Origin: Alitta virens
Lineage: Eukaryota; Annelida; Polychaeta; Phyllodocida; Nereididae
DNA: 64,000 nt
Direction: 5' to 3'
Assembly: GCA_932294295.1 (NCBI GenBank)
Contig: OW028579.1
Coordinates: forward strand, 3,105,285 to 3,169,284
Below are positions 1-12,773 of this stretch, one piece after another. The notes under the pieces were generated by a model, which had not been told where the DNA came from, did no database searches, and saw only the letters and a list, made by a program, of their open reading frames with translations. Within the stretch, counting starts at the first letter, position 1; the number at the start of each line of letters is the position of its first letter. The position numbers and the translations under genes were made by a program.

Positions 1-1429
1 AGGAAACATTAGTTGTTTACTTTTGTACAGTAATGATTATATAATTTTACCTCGATTGTGAAAAATTAGGTAATAAATTAGATTGTAATAAGTATCATAA
101 AAGCATTGCTGCTGCAAGGTTTTGATTCACCTTATGAAAATATTAATTTATCTATTACATAAAAAAAAAAGATTATTGATAGTTATTTAAGTCGATGTAA
201 CATTAAATCAACTTATACAGCTTTTGTGCAGTTTCATCTGTCTGGGCTCATAATAGTGCACTGTGTATGCCTAATTTCCATTTCACCTATTTGCACTTAT
301 CACAGTTTCATGTGGACTTGCACTGTATGGTTGATTAACAGATTCATTCACTATAATTTATACTATGCACTGGATGATTAGGTGAAATACACTCACACTG
401 TTCACAGCGATTAGTCTATTGGAAATTACATCAACCATTAGTCTATTGGAAATTACATCAGCCATGCATGGAATACTGCATAAGACCTCCCACTCTACAC
501 TTAGCATTAATCTTTCTTTATGTATTTATAAAATATGTAATTAATATAAAATACAGCAGAGCAGGGAAGTGTAGAAGTTATGGAAAATTTGATGAAGTGA
601 ATATCTTTACATAAAGTTGCTACACCGTAACTCTATCCAATGCCATCAGACTTGTAACTTGTCCAGTGTTTATTTTGGATACAAATTACAGTTTTGGGCG
701 TTCATATTTCTGCAAGATAAAGTGTTTTCCTCTGCTTTCGGCTTGAGATGCTTGTTTGTCAATACAATTTTTCTCTCTTTCTCCTTTTTTATGGTCCATT
801 TCCAGACAGAAATAGAAAAAACTAAAAGAAAAAGAAAAATAGTCGAAAACCAGCCAGGGACATTTTGCGCTCCATCATTTTTGACTCCAGAGCTGAAGAG
901 CAGGGGAGAGTTCCATATCCGGTTTGTTGAAGAGTTCTCCCAGAATTCCTCCAACCACGTGATCAATGGAACTACTTTCTGGGGGACTACTTTAGGCGGC
1001 GGATGATTGCCCTGTCTTGTAATAACGGTCCTTTTAAGTTCTTATCAGCTGCGCATTAATTTGGGCCTCTTGATGGATTACTCCGCGGCTATTTTTGGAA
1101 CTTTCTTGTCTCAAGATGACGGTGCTTCAGCGGCGAATGATTTCAGATGCCATCTTTATGTGTTCTCTCCTGGGTGGCTTTTTAGATTTAATCGGGTGTA
1201 TCCGTGGACCTATCTTATGTACATACTTTATGTATACTTTACGCCTTTGTGTTTGTGAAGCATGTGGCTTAAGTATGTTTATCTTTGCAAAGTTGTTGAA
1301 TTCAGACCAAACTTATAGGCATTGTAAACGGGCAGTGATCAAGTCTCCCAGTGAATAATTGCCACCACAGTGATTAAGCATTTTCGTGCAATTTCATCAA
1401 CTGGGTGGCAATGTTTAGCATCCATGGCA
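1..1429. other. AT-rich stretch, no gene seen
   Basis: No convincing coding frame; the longest open frames (near 617-1006) start at non-ATG codons and resemble nothing known. A 27-bp direct duplication (ATTAGTCTATTGGAAATTAC and flank) occurs at about 411-464. Confidence 0.5.
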
Positions 1430-1431
1430 TA

Positions 1432-1700
1432 CAGTTAGTTTCATTAAAAACGGCCTGTCAAATTGAACCTAGCCAAGCTGTCATTTCTGGCTACTCAAAA
1501 CCGGATCTACAAGTACATATTTATGATATATTACATCGATTTCTTACATTTGCCAGTGTTTACACTTCTCTGGTGATAAATATCAGCCAAATATTAACTA
1601 TAGAAGTGGATAGAAGCAGCTGGCTTTAGCACGTTTAGATCACAGTCAGGTATAGGTCGCTACAGCCATCTAGAGTCAACCGTTTTTATTAAATTAACTG
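1432..1700 (-). mobile_element. MITE family C copy with TA target duplication
   Basis: The ends CAGTTAGTTTCATTAAAAAC and the inverted match GTTTTTATTAAATTAACTG are flanked by TA on both sides (1430-1431, 1701-1702). The interior matches, inverted, the copies at 10.8-11.1 and 27.4-27.7 kb. The TA target suggests a Tc1/mariner-type non-autonomous element. No coding capacity. Confidence 0.7.
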
Positions 1701-1814
1701 TACTAATCCTATTTGCTAATTAGGTCCCTCGTTGCCTAATCAAGACCCATTAGGAATACAGTGCTAAGGCTTATGATGTAGTAAATGTTCTATACTGAAA
1801 CTGTATCCACTATG

Positions 1815-1970
1815 TACATGACCAATTGTGCCAAGTGCGTTTTCCATGCGTTTGGATAAACGCATGGAAAACGCATGGTTTTTGCCTCATTATAATTAGA
1901 TAAAAACCATGCTTTTTTCCATGCGTTTATGTTTCTCATGGAAAATGCACGTGGCACATTTGGCCATGTA
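1815..1970. mobile_element. Palindromic MITE family A, copy 1
   Basis: Near-perfect palindrome of about 155 bp. The ends read TACATGRCCAATTGTGCC and, inverted, GGCACATTTGGCCATGTA. The arms are built of repeated GCGTTTTCCATGCGTTTATC-type words around an AT-rich centre. Six copies lie in this window. The TA target was deduced from the copy at 15.3 kb. Confidence 0.8.
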
Positions 1971-4387
1971 GGCCTTTTATTGGCAATCTTGATGACAGGA
2001 ATTGTCTGATTCATTCATGGAATTAGTCAAAGAACCAATTAATGATCAGTAATAGCTCAGAAATTGTCATTGGATAATACCTGCATATGTGTTGTGGTAT
2101 TATTATTCATTGGTAATTTGATTAATGCAGTACTGTACTAAGCATGGAATATTGAAACGATTGTAGTGAGATATTATTATGGAAGTCCACCCTTTTTCCT
2201 ATTGTCACAATTCTTTATCAGTTCATTGTTGCATCTGCCTATGATAATTTGGCCATTAATACAGATTGGTACTGCTAGGTGATAATATAATCCTATCAAA
2301 GTTTTTCTGGACCATGGTAGACATGTTGTCTATGGAAAGTTTTCGCTGATCAAAAAACTCATTCTCAAATCGAATTTCATTAATCAGAGCTAAAATGTCA
2401 ACTTTTCCCCCTTTTTTAGACTCGCAACTTTGCTCTCAAGCTTTTGACAGCAAACGTATTGTGACTTTGAACACACTCGTTGAGACCCAGAGGTAAATGA
2501 TGAATATTTTATGAGGAAGTAGTGTCAACTTGTCATTTGAGTGTACTGCAAACAGCTTGTCCAAAATCAGTGAATAATTGCCTATCTAAAAATCGCCCTA
2601 AGTATCGATTTATTCAGGGAGAGACTTGCACAGTACAACCAGGTGGCGGAGTCAAGCCTGAACTACGTTACACTGTGTGTCGTCACCTCACAGGCCAGCA
2701 ACCTAATTATATATGTACATGTTTTGCTCATTTACTCATCTAAAGTAAATTATTTTCTCTTATAGTCTATAGGCTGGCTTATGGTATTAAAGGTCTAACG
2801 ATGAAATAACAGAATAATTAGATGTTCATGTGCTGCGTTTACGCAATTCTTGTTCTGACAAGCAGTCAATTCAGAAAAATTGCCTAAACTCAAAAAAGAT
2901 ATGAATCCATTTCTCTTGTATTTTTAAGAGAAGATTTCTTAAGTCTATACCCAGCCTATCGGCTACAGAGTTTAACCAATCAATTTGTTTACCTAGGTAA
3001 ACTACCAAAGAATGTCCATAATTAGGTCGCTTGGCTTATAGGTGATGACACACAGTGGCTATGTTAAGGAGGTTGGGATGGTAAGGTAACCAAAAAGTCT
3101 AAATGGATCAATAACTTGTGTAGTTCGGCATGGAAAGATGACATAAAAAAAATTTCTTGCTGAAATATGACACATCAGTTATGCTGTAGGTTACCATAAG
3201 GACTGCCCCATAATATTATATATATAATTGTAGGATAAAAGGAAATTGTAGTTAAAAAACCAACAAAAAAACCCCAATGGAGTGGGCCTTACTGGGATAC
3301 ACTGTAGGTTATAGGTTTGTCTTAGACCGAAATATTGCTGTCAGTTACAAGCGCGCCGATCTCGTCCTGAGGCAGTTTGTCGGACTAGGTTTGTCTTTGC
3401 TAGGTTTGGTTAGATTGCAGGCTACGTTAGTTTAAGTTAGGTTAGAGATTGGAACATTACCAATTCTATGATTTTATACAAAGGTAGGAATGATAACCCA
3501 CAGTAATTCAATATGTGAAATCCTACATAGATATATATATATTTTTTTTATAATTATTTTTCTGTGGATATAAACTATCTTGAATCTTGATACTATGGTG
3601 AGTTATGTCAAATGAGAGATGCTTTATATCTAAGCAAGATGCAGCTGCAGATGAATATCTTTATGCATTTTAAATCGTATTGCCAACTGTGCAAATGTTA
3701 CATTCGTAATGAGAAAACATCATCTTCTTATTAGGATGCACCGATTTGGATCGCGTCTTGGCTGCTTAAGTCGTGACACGGTGTCAATCCATAATTAAGT
3801 CATTATCGGTTTAATTATTTCACGTGTATCGATTGCGGTGTGGTGAAACGTGAGCCAGAATCGTTGGAAACTTAAATAGCATCGCTCTGATTTGGACAGC
3901 TATGTCAGGTACACATTTAATGTTTTTAAGGGAAAGCCGGACTAATTTCTTCCAATAAAAATTAAGTGCTCCTCGAAAAAATTAGTTCAACGTGCAATTG
4001 AACAGAAACGCCTGAAGTGATGATAACAACAGAAGCACTGGTTGACATTTACCAGGCAAATGCACAACAAATACTTGTCAAAAGTTACCAGACAAAATAG
4101 TAAAATAGATGCAAGATAAGATAAACATGCTATTTGACAGCGGCCACACAATTTCAGGCAAAATTTACACTCTTTTTGCAAGAACTGCCTCGATTATAAA
4201 TTTGAACTGCTGTAACAATTCAAGGTGAAATATAGAATACCAGATAACAATGCTTGTGTAGCAGAAAAACATGACAGATTTACGGTAGACAATATGTATG
4301 TAAACAATATGAAACTCTTAATTCACACTTATACAAGATTGATGCACAAGTAAATGTTGTGGCATTGGATGTTAAAGACATGGGAAA
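1971..4387. other. Intergenic, no gene recognised
   Basis: AT-rich DNA downstream of the receptor gene. No ORF has family resemblance. It probably includes the distal 3' UTR of the receptor, but no minus-strand polyadenylation signal could be assigned with confidence. Confidence 0.4.
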
Positions 4388-4506
4388 CCCAGATAGCATT
4401 CCAAGTCGTTTCAACGTCGGCGCGATGTTGGCGATGTTAATATGATGTTGTAACGACAGTGGCCTATATGAAAATGATGCTGGGTCGATTTGGAATGCTA
4501 TCTGGG
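4388..4506. mobile_element. MITE family B, intact copy with 17-bp terminal inverted repeats
   Basis: CCCAGATAGCATTCCAA at the left end is matched perfectly, inverted, at the right end (4490-4506). The 119-bp core holds the GATGTTG.TATGATGTTGTAACGACAGTGG motif seen in other copies near 13.8, 15.4 and 22.7 kb. It lies 30 bp past the receptor stop, so it is probably within the receptor 3' UTR. It is non-coding, and its superfamily is not determined. Confidence 0.75.
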
Positions 4507-4536
4507 AATGACACCAAACAGAGGCGAAGGTTTGAA

Positions 4537-6602
4537 TTACTCCTTCAATGTGAGTGTTAAAGTATGCCGTCGGTCATTTCGGTCATTTCGGTCATTTGTT
4601 CGGTCCGTTGTCCAGTTGGTAGCGTTAACCATGTGAAAAGTGTCTGGGGTTGAAGCGCGAGCTCGCATGTACTGCTTCTTGTAGGAACAAGTCAAAATTT
4701 TGTAAAATGCATCTCGGAATGCTGTGTTGAACATGGTATATATTATAGGGTTTGCCAGTGATGACATGTACCCCAACCATACTATAGCAGCCATCATTGT
4801 AGGGGTCAAAGCACTTAAACAAGGTTCACATACAATGGATAGTATATTCACAATAAAAAAGGGTGTCCACAACACGACAAACACGGCAAATATAACTCCT
4901 AGAACTTTAGATGCCTTCTTTTCATTATTAGCTGTCCTTTTAGGAATGAATTGTCTCAAAGCACCGTTTGGTTTGTATTTTGGTTCTCGCTGACTGAGTC
5001 GTAGGATCGCCTGCCAGGCTTTGGAACCTTGGCGTTTTAATGCTTGGTTGTAAATCCGGTTGCCTGTTGATGTTGATATAGAAGTTTCATCCACATCATC
5101 ATCAGCAGATTGTTCAGTTGAATCTAATTTGGGCACCCTGCCATTGCCAGTAATTTCTCTGTGGTCGTAATCATCAGTGTGTGAGTATTCGCGGTAATTC
5201 GATAGTATACTTGTTTTGGTTGGATCGATTTTGTAAAGATAACAACCTGTTGCTTTCAAATGTATGGTGATGAGATCACTATCGTCGTCTGAGTCACTGT
5301 CATCTAAAGTGTCATCTGAGCTGGTTACTGGCGGAGAGGTGATCATCACGGGCGGAACATCGTATTTCAAAACTGGCGCTGGGACGTCTTGGGTTGGACT
5401 CGGAGCTGGTAGTTCTACTTGGGATGTAACAAACTGTTGCGTCTTTTGAGTGTCAGGTTCTTGACAGGTCGTAGCAGTGACCATTGTGTCTACTTTGTCT
5501 TTTTCTGAAAGAATGGACCCGGAGTCGCTTTTAGTGTTTTCCCTTAGGCAGTCATCCATTTCTTGCTCGATCTGGCTCAGTTTTTCTAATATTTCTGGTG
5601 CCTCGAAGTCACTACAATGGCAAGCGCTTCCCCATAATTGAGGGTACGAACTACAGTCCAAAGAAGACCCAGCTGACTGGAAGGCACTTTCAGGGATGCT
5701 GGAATTACTGATCGTTCGACGACTCATTATCTGTTGACTTTTTGCTCTCGGGAGGACGAGGTGCGGCCAGGAAATGTTCAGAGTGCACATTCCTGGTAAA
5801 TGGGGCTGGGACACTGACATTGTTCCTGGTGATCCTGGACTCCCTCTGAATGATGCAATATTGTTGTGTAAATTAGTGTTGGGCAAACCTAATAATGATG
5901 TTGCTGCAACACTTCCAGCACTACTTGGTGACTTAGGCACTCCCACATCTTGATTTGTCTCTGGTTGGGCTGGTACTTCTGGTTGACTAATGAGCGGCTC
6001 GCTCTCACTCTTCTGCCGTTCAACAGCAGGACTTTCTGTGTTACTTGGCATGCTCATGTCATTGACACTTGTAGCAACACTAATCGATGTCTCTAGCGAA
6101 CCGTGATCTAAAAACCGGGGCATGTACATGTTGGGATTCAAGTAGTTTTCATCGTAATTTTTAATCCTTTCTCGCCGATTCTTTCGACGACTTTGGTCCT
6201 TCACTATGCTCTTCATTATTCTTTGATTATCGCAGAGTATTTTAATGGTTAACACATAGGTGACCACCATTATTGTCAGCGGAATGTAGAATGCAAAAAT
6301 GGACCCATACAGGATAAAACTCCTAATGGTAGGAGCACATAATCCATTGTTATAAACTGCAGAATAATCCAAGAAACCTAATATCAACACTGGGCAGCAT
6401 ATTGCTATGGAAATAACCCACACAAACATGATTTTTAAGGTAACCATAGTCCGCGTCTTGTTGCGACCATACTTCATGGGGTACTTCAAGGTGAAAAATC
6501 TGTCCATACTCATTGTGCACATGTGCCATATGGATGCTGTACACATGAGGACGTCCATTGTGGCCCATAAGACACACACTTCCGGTCCAAGGGGAAACCA
6601 GC
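4537..6602 (-). CDS. 5-HT2-like serotonin receptor, last coding exon (TM3-TM7), partial
   Basis: Class A amine GPCR, expected to couple serotonin to Gq at the plasma membrane. Residues are counted from the first full codon (Trp, 6600-6598). The exon runs from the end of TM2/ECL1 to the stop: Cys9 (3.25), amine-binding Asp16 (3.32), DRF at 33-35, Trp61 (4.50), ECL2 Cys88, TM5 Pro107 (5.50) with Gly5.42/Ser5.43/Ala5.46, TM6 Trp578 with Pro two residues later, and NPIIY at 617-621 followed by helix 8. The KYPM/GRNKTR stretch after TM3 and the IPLTIMVVTYVLTIK run in TM5 are the 5-HT2 pattern known from insects and vertebrates. ICL3 is about 430 residues and Ser/Pro/acid-rich. The C-tail ends in Asn-Asp-Arg repeats from a 9-bp DNA repeat. 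Met codons inside the exon are not starts: reading is open to a good splice acceptor, and TM1-TM2 must lie in an upstream exon I did not find. A D2-like receptor is less likely. Confidence 0.9.
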
Positions 6603-6622
6603 CTGAAAGAGAGGAACAGGAA
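6603..6622 (-). other. Splice acceptor of the receptor exon
   Basis: On the minus strand the sequence before the exon is TTCCTGTTCCTCTCTTTCAG, a strong pyrimidine tract ending in CAG. The first full codon follows two bases later, so the intron splits a codon after its first base (phase 1). The upstream sequence is therefore intron; the partner exon was not located. Confidence 0.8.
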
Positions 6623-8023
6623 ATGCATTAGTTTGTTGCAGTAATGTCACTGACAGTGTCACACTTTATAATATACATCTGGTGTGGGCTGGTAGTATGA
6701 CAATTTCTGATATCAGTTTTTATCTCTTTACTTTCATAAATGTATGTCATTGTTTGTATTCGCCTCCCTGTATTACAGAATCAGAATATCTTTTATTGTC
6801 CTTTCGTACACATACATATGTACATATGTACAAGAAAACAAAATAAAGTGAAGTATAAATATTTGAAAGGACTGGGGACCACTTTTGGACAAAGTTTTGT
6901 CGTTATCAAGTGGCTCCCATGGATGGAAAAGGAATACCAGCATGAACAGATTATATAGGTGTAGAACTTATCAAAAGATGTAATGAGCAGGAACTGTATA
7001 TATTTATTGGCACAAGATGGTTGTCCATGCAGATTATATAAGTTATCAACATTTGAAATATTATTTGGGAGAGATGATGTACAGCCCCATGTCTTCCAGA
7101 TACATTCCATGTCCCCTAAAATACGTTTATTGTCATTTGCTTATTTATGGAAACATCATATAAGCACCAACAAAAGTAGTAATGGATATATCCCCATGCC
7201 TTTGTGTATGCTGGCTTATAGTTGACTAGTCTTATGACATTAGTTCTGCTCTGCAGTGGCTGTGTATAACATATAAAAGCCATTTCTGCAGGATAAAAAC
7301 CCCCACATTCACATCATGACAATGTTTTTGGCACCACACTGTTTGATAACCCATATACCATTAGATTATTTCGCTCTCAGGGAATATGTGCATTAATGCA
7401 AGAATGACATTGGCTGCTGTCACTTAAAGGCTTAAGGCAATAGGGATGCCTACATTATCATGCTTATTACCCCCACGAGATTGATGTATCATTTTCATAT
7501 AGTTTATCCCGAAGCTGCTACGTTCCAGACTCAGGGGTCTTTATCAAGTGTTTTCAACTTTGACTGCATAAATGTTTCTCTGTAGGTGTTGCCGTGCTGT
7601 AATGTAAAGTTGTGGGATTCCATTTGTTGCACAGAATACATAATAAAATGCCACAAATGCTTGTTTTCTCAAATATTTGACTTTTTCTGTCATTGTTATT
7701 CATTTACTTCTTGCAGAAACTACTTAATTATGTACAATGATAATGGACACATGTCCCAATTGTGTCAATAAAATTATAATAGCTGTGATAATACTACTAT
7801 CGTACCAAGAAATACTACATTTGGATGAAGCTATCAATATTATTAGCATAACCTGTCATTTGATATTTTCCAATAGATTCCTATGATCATGATGGTCACT
7901 GGGACACCATAACTACCTTCCGGTGTGTCATCCAAATGTTAATGTCTCACATTGCCTCAGGGCTACCTGGTCTGAAGCTTAGCCAGCTGCCAGAGACAGA
8001 TGTTATGATGAGATGATAAGGCT
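6623..8023. other. Receptor intron or upstream flank, no feature recognised
   Basis: AT-rich and without convincing exons. A segment at about 6778-6850 (TCAGAATATCTTTTATTGTC) looks like the reversed 3' end of a LINE, but no body is attached. Confidence 0.4.
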
Positions 8024-8099
8024 TGGAGTTCACACCGCGTTACACATTTACCACATGGGTCTTTTCACTCGCTATGGACACCGAGTACAAGGCACTTCC
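8024..8099 (-). repeat. Diverged fragment of dispersed repeat family F
   Basis: Resembles the fuller copies near 20.1 and 30.1 kb through the order CGTTACACATTTACC, CATGGGT, TCTTTTCACTCGC, GACACCGAGTAC. It directly abuts repeat family E. Confidence 0.45.
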
Positions 8100-8419
8100 A
8101 ATAGTGGATTTTCATGAAAGGTTCTCCATATTTCCACCAGGTGGCTATGACAGAATACTGCAATTCTATTGGCTGAAAAAGTTCCCGCCCTTGGCTATGA
8201 TTGGTTGAAGCAAAGTGCATCCTAGTAGCAGTATTTGTAGTGCATTTTAATGTTTATTTGACATCTTATTGTTCAGTTGATTTTTGTCATTTCCCTGAGA
8301 AAATTATATAAATGGAATCAGTTAGTTATGATCTACTATGTCTGAAAGGCAAAATGAGTAATAAGAGGAAAAGAAAGACTTATGTCTTGCTGAATTTAGG
8401 GCTGCTCAGTGAAAAGATT
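8100..8419 (+). repeat. Dispersed repeat family E, copy 1
   Basis: About 320 bp alignable with 15746-16045. Shared words include TTCCACCAGGTGGCTA, AATACTGCAATTCTATTGGC, TTCCCGCCCTTG and TGCTCAGTGAAAAGA. No coding potential or terminal repeats were seen. It is probably a short transposon or LINE remnant of unknown class. Confidence 0.65.
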
Positions 8420-8454
8420 TTATTTAACGTGACATTCGTCTTGACATGCGTTAA

Positions 8455-9541
8455 TGTAGCTCGTGAAAAGTGCCTGGGCCAGGAATCGAACCCAGGATAT
8501 TATGACGAAGTAACATTATTCTGCATCCAATCATTCCATTAGTGTAAGAAATAATGGAAACCAAATTGCAACTCGCTGTCATAGGAAAGGTTATGCTAAT
8601 TTGGTCTAGTCAATTTAGACTGATATGATATCTATTTGCTGCAATGTGGCTTTGGTACTAAAGGGTAATCCATTCTAAATGGACTCGCTGAAAATTTGTT
8701 CTGAATTACCGGTAATGGTACTAATGGTCTTTTAGTGCATCGAGTGAAGAAAGCCTTTCTTATTCGCTATTTTAAAAAAAGGACCTTATTTTAATGGTGA
8801 CCCAGGAGCTGTGCAAAGCAGAAAAAGGATGTATAAAGCACGTGTGGACGACACTAATCCCAGGTTCGGTGGCTCCTTTTAATCCTAGGACCCTTCGTCA
8901 GCCGGCTGTGCTTAAGTGGCTCCTCTAACGTACAACCGGCTAGAAGAAAAAATAAGAGAGGAGAAGCTGTTGTGACCTCTGTGCCATACAATCTCATAAA
9001 TTTATATACCAGATCGACCTTTTTGCCCTTTGAAATGCTGTTTGTCCAAACAAAGATGGCCAGAGGTTACAAAAGACAAATGTATTTATGTTTGATGCTA
9101 GAAAATTGAACGGAGGTATGTCAGGTACTATGCGACATCTGTTTAACATTTAGGCGCTATCTGCCGCTAACGGCCAATTTTGGAATGATTTTGACCCAAT
9201 CCTGGCATCAGTGTTCGAAATAAGGGCCGGTCCATCGGTCCTGACCAGCAGCTTCAAGGCAGGACCGTCAGCTTGATGACGTCCTGGGGTTCTGAATGAA
9301 AGGCTAATGTTATGACCTGGTGGGGACCGGCAGGTTTGCTTAAGGACTGGCAGCTTTCCCACACAGCTGGTCCTTGGGACCAGCAGCTATTTTGTGCTTA
9401 CGGTGAACACCGCCTGGCATGCCATCTGGGGTATTGTTATGAGGATGTATTTGACATGGGCATATGTATAGTGATCATTCATAAGACTTCACATACATTA
9501 TGTATGGTCATAAATGTGCATAATACTGGTATGATCGAGAT
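8455..9541. other. No gene recognised; isolated tRNA B-box-like word
   Basis: At about 8474-8497 the minus strand reads like a tRNA T-arm (CCTGGGTTCGATTCCTGG), but there is no foldable tRNA around it. The rest holds no recognisable coding frame. Confidence 0.35.
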
Positions 9542-9660
9542 TTAGACATTTAGACATTTTATTATTCTCCAACACTCAAATACATTAATTTACAAGTATA
9601 TGTGACCACAAAAAGCATGAATGAAAATAACATATAATGTGTTGGAAGGGGATACATCCG
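9542..9660 (-). repeat. LINE-like 3' end, family G, with TGTCTAA tail (minus strand)
   Basis: The segment matches 62668-62781 in opposite orientation (shared ACATATACTTGTAAATTAAT and CTTCCAACACATTATATGTT). Both copies end in a short TGTCTAA repeat, as expected of a LINE 3' tail. Confidence 0.55.
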
Positions 9661-9707
9661 AGGATTTACAAAATACCATTACCCAATTTGTTGGCAGTGA
9701 TGCCCTA

Positions 9708-9875
9708 AATGGGGAGAAAAAGTACCACAAGAGGTCACTGACACCGTAGAAGATAAGTATTGTTTTAATGACGTCAGATATATTGTGATGTCATTAACGT
9801 AACAATTAGGTAGTGACATCATCCAATTGTGTTTTCATGCGCTACGATGGTAGTGCCCCCTGGAGACTCCCCATT
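9708..9875. mobile_element. MITE family D, copy 1
   Basis: Starts AATGGGGAGAAAAAGTACC and ends CTCCCCATT. The interior (GAGGTCACTGACACCGTAG, GATAAGTATTGT, GTAACAATTA.GTAGTGA) matches the copy at 60424-60576. The right end is decayed here. Confidence 0.6.
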
Positions 9876-10766
9876 GTCATTTCTGGTGGAAAACATCTGT
9901 CCCTTTTTCTGATAGAATATTCCATACAATCTTTCAGGCTAAAGTGCAATTGTGCACTGCAATGTTCCAGCTTCTAAAAGCTATTGACAGTGGCTCTTAA
10001 TGTGGACATTAGAGCTGGTCATTTCTCATGTGACCATATGTACCCAGAAATACTGATACAATACATGACGTCACCAATGCACAATACTAGATGACGTCAT
10101 GCATTGCTTAATTGCTTCCGGGTACAAGGTCACTCGAGAACTTGCCAGAAGCCACCCATCACCGTACACAATGTACATTTGCTCATTAGTAAAAAGAGAA
10201 CACTTCTCACATTTGCTTTGCATCGAGATAAAGGAAATCACGGCCAGGGTGTTTCCTCCCTTCTGTTTTGCTCTGAGATATATCGTAATCCGGTGCAGCT
10301 GTTTATGACGGGCTGAAGAAATCCCTTTAAATCCGACAAGTGAGTCATACTGCCTGCGAGTTTTCTATCCAGTAATCCTGAAATTTGTCAGACACTGTCT
10401 TATAATCTAAGCAGTCATTCTGAGCTGTATGGGAGAACTCATGCTCTGGGCTGAAATACTGTTTCTCTGGGATTTGTCCCTGGAAGCAGAGCAGTACATC
10501 TGCTTGTAATGGCTTGTTAGTGTGTCTCAGTTTGAATGTATGGCTTCAGGTTTGTATCGCAGTCCGAAGTTACGGTTTCATGGCTATCATATGTCATTGA
10601 ATCTCTGGTAAAGAGATTTTAAAGTCATGTACGATTGTCTTAGTCAACTTTGATTTTAGCTTATGTACATACATTGCCATAATTTTTTTTTTTATTTCAT
10701 TTTAAATTTATATTGCTCAGCTCTTTACATGTATTGTATGTGATAGAACAACAATTATATTACATA

Positions 10767-11098
10767 CAGTTAGTAGTCCATAAAATATGGTCTACTCTAG
10801 ACAGCTGTAGCGACCTATTATTGCTACTGGCTACTCCTAGCTTATAGTTGGGGTAAAAAAATATATACCTTTCAAATTGGTGAATGTAAGAAAGTTTTCT
10901 AGTATATCATAAATATGTAAGATATGTTCAAAATGCGCATCTTTCAAACAAAAAATGGCAAATGTGCATTACTTTCAACTTATGCACTGAACGGTTACTT
11001 TTGATCCAGATTTGAGTAACCAGCTATAGTCAGACAGTTTCGTTTAGTGGCAGGTAGCATCGTATAGCTTGGCGGGACGTTTTTAATGTATCTAACTG
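10767..11098 (+). mobile_element. MITE family C, copy 2
   Basis: Starts CAGTTAGTAG and ends TATCTAACTG between TA dinucleotides (10765-10766, 11099-11100). It shares TATCATAAATATGTA, CAACTTATGCAC and GGCAGGTAGCATCGTATAGC with the copy at 27.4-27.7 kb. Confidence 0.65.
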
Positions 11099-11136
11099 TA
11101 GACTAGTTTAGCAAAGAATGACTGGTCTGTTAACTA

Positions 11137-11180
11137 AGATGAGATGAGATGAGATGAGATGAGATGAGATGAGATGAGAT
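11137..11180. repeat. (GATGA)n microsatellite
   Basis: About nine pentanucleotide units followed by TGTTACATTTATTAATCTGC. This layout matches the tail of a reversed LINE 3' end. Confidence 0.8.
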
Positions 11181-11943
11181 GTTACATTTATTAATCTGCA
11201 ATGGAAAACCTATGTGCTGAGTGAGCACATCACCTAAAACTCAACACCAACTGTTTATCAGTCAGTGAATTCCAATTGCAGTCAAGTCAGTCCTTCAGTT
11301 CATGTTTATTACCACTTTCCACTCAGATTATTACATTGCATCAATGTAATGCACATGCAGTATGTATATGAATCCACATCTCAACACAATTAATTAGTTG
11401 TTAAGTTGTTCTCAAGTACCCTTAAGTTTGACAACATCCAATTTGAGGTTTTGTGTGGCTAATGATAACATCACCTCACGACCAGTTGTGGAGACCTTTC
11501 AGCACTCCAGTTCGTGACAATCCCAAACCTACACTTTTCAAACACGGGTCTCGAAATAGGCCCATCTCATTAATATTTATGGCGAATCAGTTTCGTTGAT
11601 AACCCACCATTCAAGTATTTTTCAACGAGCAGCCGTTGCTCAATATAGCAAATGAGTTTATTAGTTCGATCGCTTTGTGACGTTAGTAATTTCCTGAAAA
11701 CTTCAAAATGTCACGTTATCAGTAAGTAATTAATTTGTAGGTTGCTTTGCCATAAATGCTCAAGTCTTAAAAACATGCATGTGTGTTAACAGCATTAGGA
11801 AATATCTATATTGAAAACTGCAGGCTCAGTGGTAAACATGCTTGCCTTTCCTTCCCTTTAGGTTCAATTTCCACAGTTCAAGAATGATACAACAAATAAA
11901 ACATCAGCTCAAACAGCAATAACATGAAATGACTAAGTAAAAA

Positions 11944-12447
11944 CGAGGATGATTATAACAGGTTTAAAACAAGGATGATTATAACAGGTTTAAAACAAGG
12001 ATGATTATAACAGGTTTAAAACAAGTATGATTATAACAGGTTTAAAACAAGGACGATTATAACAGGTTTAAAACAAGGACGATTATAACAGGTTTAAAAC
12101 AAGGACAATTATAACAGGTTTAAAACAAGGATGATTATAACAGGTTTAAAACAAGGACGATTATAACAGGTTTAAAACAAGGATGATTACAACAGGTTTA
12201 AAACAAGGATGATTATAACAGGTTTAAAACAAGGACGATTATAACAGGTTTAAAACAAGGATGATTATAACAGGTTTAAAACAAGGACGATTATAACAGG
12301 TTTAAAACAAGGATGATTACAACAGGTTTAAAACAAGGATGATTACAACAGGTTTAAAACAAGGATGATTATAACAGGTTTAAAACAAGGACGATTATAA
12401 CAGGTTTAAAACAAGGACGATTATAACAGGTTTAAAACAAGGACGAC
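11944..12447. repeat. 26-bp minisatellite
   Basis: About 19 head-to-tail units made of ACAAGGATGATTATAAC plus AGGTTTAAA. The only common variants are GATGATT/GACGATT and TATAAC/TACAAC. There are no spacers, so it is not a CRISPR array, and no frame is kept. Confidence 0.95.
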
Positions 12448-12773
12448 TAACATGGCTAACAAGGATGATTATGTACAGAGACTAATGAAATGCACTTAAT
12501 GACATGAACTTGCTCACTTTTGTCAGTGGACTGGAAGGCTCAAGGCAAGCTAAATACCCCACCCAAATGGTAAATGTATGATTCGGGTAAATGGTGAATG
12601 CATCATTCCATTTGTAGTTTGGTTAATAGATTGATTGAATTTCAAACGCTCATTAGTAAATTAAAATGTAATGCTATTAAATTGTCGATCTGATAGTGAG
12701 AGACATTCCAGATTTGGCATTTTCATCTATTCCGATATTGTTGTAAACAATTTTTGCCTCTGAAGTTTTGACA

